11,933 bases of DNA. Source: Smittium culicis. Lineage: Eukaryota; Kickxellomycota; Harpellomycetes; Harpellales; Legeriomycetaceae. The notes below the pieces were generated by a model. It worked only from the letters and a program-made list of their open reading frames with translations. It ran no database searches and was not told the DNA's origin. Where the stretch lies: contig LSSN01000163.1 of the NCBI GenBank assembly GCA_001970855.1, positions 1-11,933 on the forward strand. Direction: 5' to 3'. This document shows, in pieces, positions 8,425-11,933 of this stretch. Made by a program: the position numbers and the translations under genes. Position 1 is the stretch's first letter; each line of letters opens with the position of its first letter.

Positions 8425-10688
8425 ATGCCATCAAAAATTTCTCCAAAAAATAAGTCAATTAACCTCAACACCCTTCAGGGCCGTATGCTCAAGGAGTCTT
8501 TAGATTCTCCCTCTGAATTCTGGCTGAAACAAGCAAAGCAAAACATCACTTGGTTCAAAGAGCCTAAAATAGCTTACACAATCAAAGATCCCAGCAAAAA
8601 ACATTTGGTTGATTGGTTCCCCGATGGAAAACTTAATGTCTGCTACAATGCTCTCGATCGCCACGTTCTTAACGGAAGAAAAGACCAGCTAGCTGTGGTT
8701 TACGAATCCCCTGTTACTTTAACAAAACAAAGCTACACATACGAGTCTCTATTGAAAGCTGTAATAAACTTCTCAAAAGCTCTCGTTGCTAACGGTGTTG
8801 GAAAAGGTGATACTGTCGTCATTTACATGCCAATGATTCCTCAAACTATCATCGCGATGCTCTCTTGTGCACGAATAGGCGCCATTCACTCTGTCGTTTT
8901 TGGTGGTTTCGCATCCCCAGAATTGGCTAAAAGAATAGATGACTGTAAGCCAAAAGCTCTTATTTTCGCTACTTGTGGTCTCGAACGCCAAGATAAAATT
9001 GTAAAATATAAACGTAAGCGCTTTAACATCATTTTCGCTCAAATAGTAGTTTTTATTTCTCCTCCTTTTATATCCAACAGATATACGCTTATACTTTTAT
9101 TCCCTTTATACTCATTCTTGGTATTAATCTTATCAATATTATCCCTAAAATAGCGCTGGTCGATAAGGCCTTGGAAATTGCCCAGTTCAACCCAAAAATA
9201 AAGATAGCTTTCCAAAGAAACGAATGTGTAGAGAGTTTAGACTACAATGCTGGTTTCCGCTTTTGGGATACAGAAGTTGCTAATAATGCTACCAATCCTG
9301 AACCTGTAGTTGAAGCCGTTGATTCAAGCCACCCGTTATATATTCTGTACACTAGTGGTACTACTGGAACCCCAAAAGGCGTTGTAAGACCATCTGGCCC
9401 ACATGCTGTAATTTTACCTTGGACTATGAACTATCTCTATGGAATCAAACCAGGCCAAGTGTACTTCTGTGCAAGTGATCTTGGATGGGTCGTAGGCCAC
9501 ACTTACATCTGCTACGCAACATTGATCCATGGATGTACAACCATTCTATATGAAGGAAAACCAGTTGGTACTCCTGACCCTAGCTCGATTTTCAGAATAA
9601 TTAATGAAAACAATGTTAATGTCTTCTTTACTGCGCCAACCGCAATGATGGTTTTGCGAAAAGAAGATTCTGACCACTCGTACCGCAATAAGTATGACAT
9701 CTCCTCTGTTAAGGGCTTCTTCTTTGCTGGAGAACGTTGCGTTCCAGAAATCCATAAATGGTGGATTAATCACACTGTTGGAAAAGATTCTTCTTTTGAA
9801 AGTCAAGTCAAATTTAGTGAAAATACACCTTTTTCTGTCGATCACTGGTGGCAAACAGAATCTGGAAGTCCAATCTCTGGGATGTGTATAGGTGCTTCTG
9901 ATGATAAGAACGACATTCCTCCTGTTAGATTTGGAAGCGCTGGAATGCCGCTAGCCGGTGTCGATCTTCGTGTTCTCAAAGTCACCGATAGCTTTGATGA
10001 AGAGAATTCTATTAATACTGATCTGGAAGAAGCCGATGTTGGCGAAGTTGGTAACATAGTTATCAAACTACCACTGCCACCAGGATTTTTCTCCACTCTC
10101 TGGAATAACGAATCTCGATTCTATGACTCGTACTTTAGCAGATTCCCTGGCTTTTACGATACAGGCGATGTAGGCTATATTGATGAAGAAGGATACGCTT
10201 ATATCATGTCTCGCGACGATGACGTAATAAATGTTGCTGCCCATAGGCTATCAACATCTGGTCTCGAAGAAGTTGCAATCAAAATTCCTCAGTTAGCTGA
10301 AGTCTGTGTCGTTCCTAAACCTGACCCTATAAAGGGCAGCGTTCCAATGGTATTCGCGGTCTTAAACTCCACAGCTACGGACCACAACGCCATTAAATCA
10401 AGTATCGCTCTTAAAATGAGAAATGAAGTTGGTCCTATATCCTCGCTTATTAGTTCTAACGTCGAATTCGTTCCAAGATTGCCAAAAACCAGATCTGGTA
10501 AAATTTTAAGAAAGCTGATCAGATCAATGGTCGCTGCTGCTTCGTCTGCTGACAATAGCTCCATTTCGAGAATCGAATGTCCAATCCCAACTCCACCAAC
10601 TATCGACGATCCTGCTATTAAGGACGAAATTTGGTCCATCATAATTAACCATTACAAACCAACTCCTCTTCAAAAGTCCAAATTATAA
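8425..10688 (+). CDS. Peroxisomal short-chain acyl-CoA synthetase, ACSS3/propionyl-CoA synthetase type; join(8425..9013,9154..10688)
   Basis: This AMP-forming ligase activates a short carboxylate (propionate or acetate) with ATP and CoA through an acyl-adenylate. Two exons give 707 residues, near the family norm of about 630-690. Removing the intron joins exon 1 ...KIVKYK to exon 2 PLVDKALEIA across a split codon, restoring the family's usual run. The N-terminal ACAS_N region (about 24-85) carries WFPDGKLN...NALDRH. The adenylation domain has the A3 phosphate-binding loop YTSGTTGTPKG (262-272), GWVVGH, WWQTESG (428-434) and YDTGD (531-535). The C-terminal domain has the A8 hinge DDVINVAAHRLS and the A10 segment LPKTRSGK with catalytic Lys646. 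GWVVGH resembles ACSS3/PrpE enzymes more than Acs (GWVTGH), so propionate is a reasonable guess, not proven. The protein ends in Ser-Lys-Leu, a canonical peroxisomal PTS1, and has no obvious mitochondrial presequence. A8 carries Ala559 where Acs has Gly. The RSGK lysine is a known acetylation site in relatives. Confidence 0.95.
9014..9153 (+). other. Spliceosomal intron (140 nt, phase 1) in the acyl-CoA synthetase gene
   Basis: The donor is GTAAGC at 9014 and the acceptor TAG ends at 9153. TATTAAT at 9122-9128 is a 5-of-7 match to TACTAAC, with the candidate branch A at 9127, 26 nt before the acceptor. Splicing joins C9013 to C9154-G9155 as a proline codon and restores the family sequence KYKPLVDKA, which is strong support. 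The alternative acceptor CAG at 9080 looks better by itself but leads to a stop at 9125. The length is not a multiple of three. If retained, the frame stays open through the whole intron and ends exactly on the acceptor TAG. Confidence 0.93.
10677..10685 (+). other. PTS1 peroxisomal targeting signal (C-terminal SKL)
   Basis: The last three codons before TAA encode Ser-Lys-Leu, preceded by Gln-Lys. The tripeptide SKL at the extreme C-terminus is the archetypal ligand of the receptor Pex5, and basic residues just upstream favour binding. It lies beyond the catalytic C-terminal domain on a flexible Pro-rich tail, so it should be exposed. Confidence 0.9.
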
Positions 10689-10783
10689 TCCACCTTTTGA
10701 CCAGCATTAAATCATATCTGGATTTTGATGTTACATACAGCTATCCATTTCCTTTTTTCCTTACTTATCAGAGTTTTGTTTCT

Positions 10784-10789
10784 AATAAA
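10784..10789 (+). terminator. Probable polyadenylation signal AATAAA of the acyl-CoA synthetase gene
   Basis: AATAAA lies 96 nt after the stop codon, followed by a TGT- and T-rich stretch. The intervening sequence (10689-10783) is pyrimidine-rich and higher in G+C than the spacer beyond, as expected for a transcribed 3' untranslated region. The position is plausible, but the hexamer is also common by chance here. Confidence 0.45.
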
Positions 10790-11933
10790 TTGTCAGTATT
10801 CTGTTTAATTTATATGAAAATTTTTTATATTTCCGTGATCAAACCGCTTTCAATGTACTGAATTTTATAATTGGTCTATATATAGACTTTTTGATTGCTT
10901 AAAGGAATCCGATGTAAATGAATTTTCAAATCTGATTGCTATTACAATTTATAAAAAAGATATTATCAAACTAACACCTGCATAAATAAAAAATAAAGAG
11001 TATTAATACACTAAAATGAATTTAAAAAAATTTATTTAAAATAGTCCTACCTGAAAATCACATAGGCAATTTTAATTATTATAAAAAAATTGGCTAAATG
11101 GTAAAATAAATATATAATTTAATTATAGCGCTCAAAAATGAATAAATTAAGGCCAAAAGGCTTTATATATATATTTTTTTTTTGGTAAAATCATACTTTA
11201 TAAATATTTAATCTATTTTATATCCATAATAAAAACGTGAAACATAAATTCTTTAACAGAAATAGTCACAATTAAATTTGGGAATCATTCTTATCTTGAA
11301 GCAATATCTATATGTATAAAGACACACGGACATATACATACACACGAATTTTATAAAAATCTCGTTTCTTTTTGAATTTCATTGATATTTTCAGCTTTTT
11401 TAACAAAAAAAAAAAAATAATAAATTACTAGATATCTTAATACATTTATATAATCGAAAAGAACACACAAACCCTCCATCTCCCGATGCCCTTAATTTCA
11501 GAGCATATGAATCTGGTTTATAATCTCTATCAGCAGTTAATTTCTATTAACGAGTTATGTTGTTTTAAAGTCTGTGTATAATTTAAAATATCGTGAAATT
11601 TTTTTATCTAATATTTAAAATTCCTTTTTACTCTATTATTAGTTACTATTATTTTCAAACATCCATCCCATCTCTCCTGAAATTTATTATTCAATTTAAA
11701 TAATCACAAGTATTTCCGTGTAGTAACAATATGTTAATTCTGTTATGATAACTAACTGTTAATTATTGCTACTTTGTTATAATAACATATTTGGTATCTG
11801 CTGTTATTATATCAAATTTACTACCAGAATTTTATAAGTTACTCTTCTGGTTTTTGAATTTTCGTCGTCAGCAAATAAATAAATATCCATACTCTTAATT
11901 AACTTATCAAATTTAGATTTATGAATTATAATT
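10790..11933. other. AT-rich 3' intergenic region, no supportable gene
   Basis: No coding frame with recognisable content was found on either strand. Features seen are a (TA)5-T10 tract at 11164-11183, an A13 run at 11405-11417, a C-rich patch at about 11464-11500 (accctccatctcccgatgccc) and a group of TGTTAT/ATAACA motifs at 11722-11810. The C-rich patch ends in a pyrimidine-AG that could imitate a splice acceptor, but no exon follows convincingly. Confidence 0.6.
11722..11810. repeat. Cluster of TGTTAT/ATAACA inverted and direct repeats
   Basis: Within about 90 bases there are two palindromes, GTTAT-G-ATAAC (11742-11752) and TGTTAT-A-ATAACA (11775-11787), plus the related single copies ATGTTAATT, CTGTTAATT and CTGTTATTA. 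The recurrence goes beyond simple dinucleotide repetition. It could be a set of binding sites for a Myb- or GATA-type factor for a gene to the right of the window, or chance. Confidence 0.45.

Noticed and set aside
9014..9080. Shorter intron using the acceptor CAG at 9078-9080
   Set aside because: It shifts the frame and meets a stop at 9125-9127, losing the family sequence PLVDKALE that the acceptor at 9153 restores.
8425..9153. Two separate genes (242 and 505 residues) instead of one spliced gene
   Set aside because: The halves are the consecutive N- and C-terminal parts of a single acyl-CoA synthetase, the second would need a TTG start inside the domain, and consensus GT-AG borders join them in frame.
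9512..10642. Antisense and overlapping frames of 60-117 codons inside the synthetase
   Set aside because: They lie entirely within the conserved coding sequence, show no own motifs and are explained by the synthetase's codon composition.
1..11933. Transposon ends, LTRs, CRISPR arrays or rRNA
   Set aside because: By eye I found no matched long repeats, regularly spaced direct repeats, or transposase, reverse transcriptase or rRNA motifs on either strand.

Overview
The window looks like nuclear DNA of a very AT-rich eukaryote. It has two widely spaced, unrelated protein genes, a well-supported GT-AG intron, a canonical peroxisomal C-terminus, a secreted protease with a signal peptide, no operon structure, and long non-coding stretches that are roughly 80% A+T. 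A fungus is the best guess, because the short-chain acyl-CoA synthetase is of the peroxisomal or ACSS3 type and has one short intron. The trypsin-like protease in a low-GC genome fits an early-diverging, insect-associated fungus (Zoopagomycota-like, e.g. Harpellales or Entomophthorales), but this assignment is inference. A small metazoan or protist cannot be excluded from the sequence alone.

Layout: 1-4175 is AT-rich and has no gene I can support; it holds simple repeats and a three-copy 10-bp repeat about 450 bp before the first gene. A single-exon S1-family serine protease precursor lies at 4176-5018 (+). From 5019 to about 7260 is again AT-rich non-coding DNA. A patch at about 7261-8140 has clearly raised G+C, promoter-like elements and a possible first exon ending in a perfect GTAAGT donor, but no complete gene can be assembled from it; it may be a decayed or multi-exon gene. 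The second solid gene is at 8425-10688 (+), in two exons (8425-9013 and 9154-10688) around a 140-nt intron, and gives a 707-residue acetyl/propionyl-CoA synthetase ending in Ser-Lys-Leu. The remainder, 10689-11933, is its 3' flank and AT-rich spacer, with a cluster of TGTTAT/ATAACA inverted repeats near the end.

The two genes show no sign of working together. One encodes a secreted, probably proprotein-convertase-activated endopeptidase with an unusual substrate pocket and oxyanion-hole residue. The other encodes a peroxisomal enzyme that would activate short-chain carboxylates (propionate or acetate) with ATP and CoA. Their base composition differs strongly (roughly 31-32% versus 42-45% G+C in hand-counted lines). 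I found no mobile element, tRNA, rRNA or CRISPR array, and nothing that amounts to a clearly new multi-gene system. The most interesting points are the peroxisomal tag on the synthetase, the intron that reads through into a hydrophobic tail, the altered protease active-site loop, and the unresolved patch at 7369-8140.
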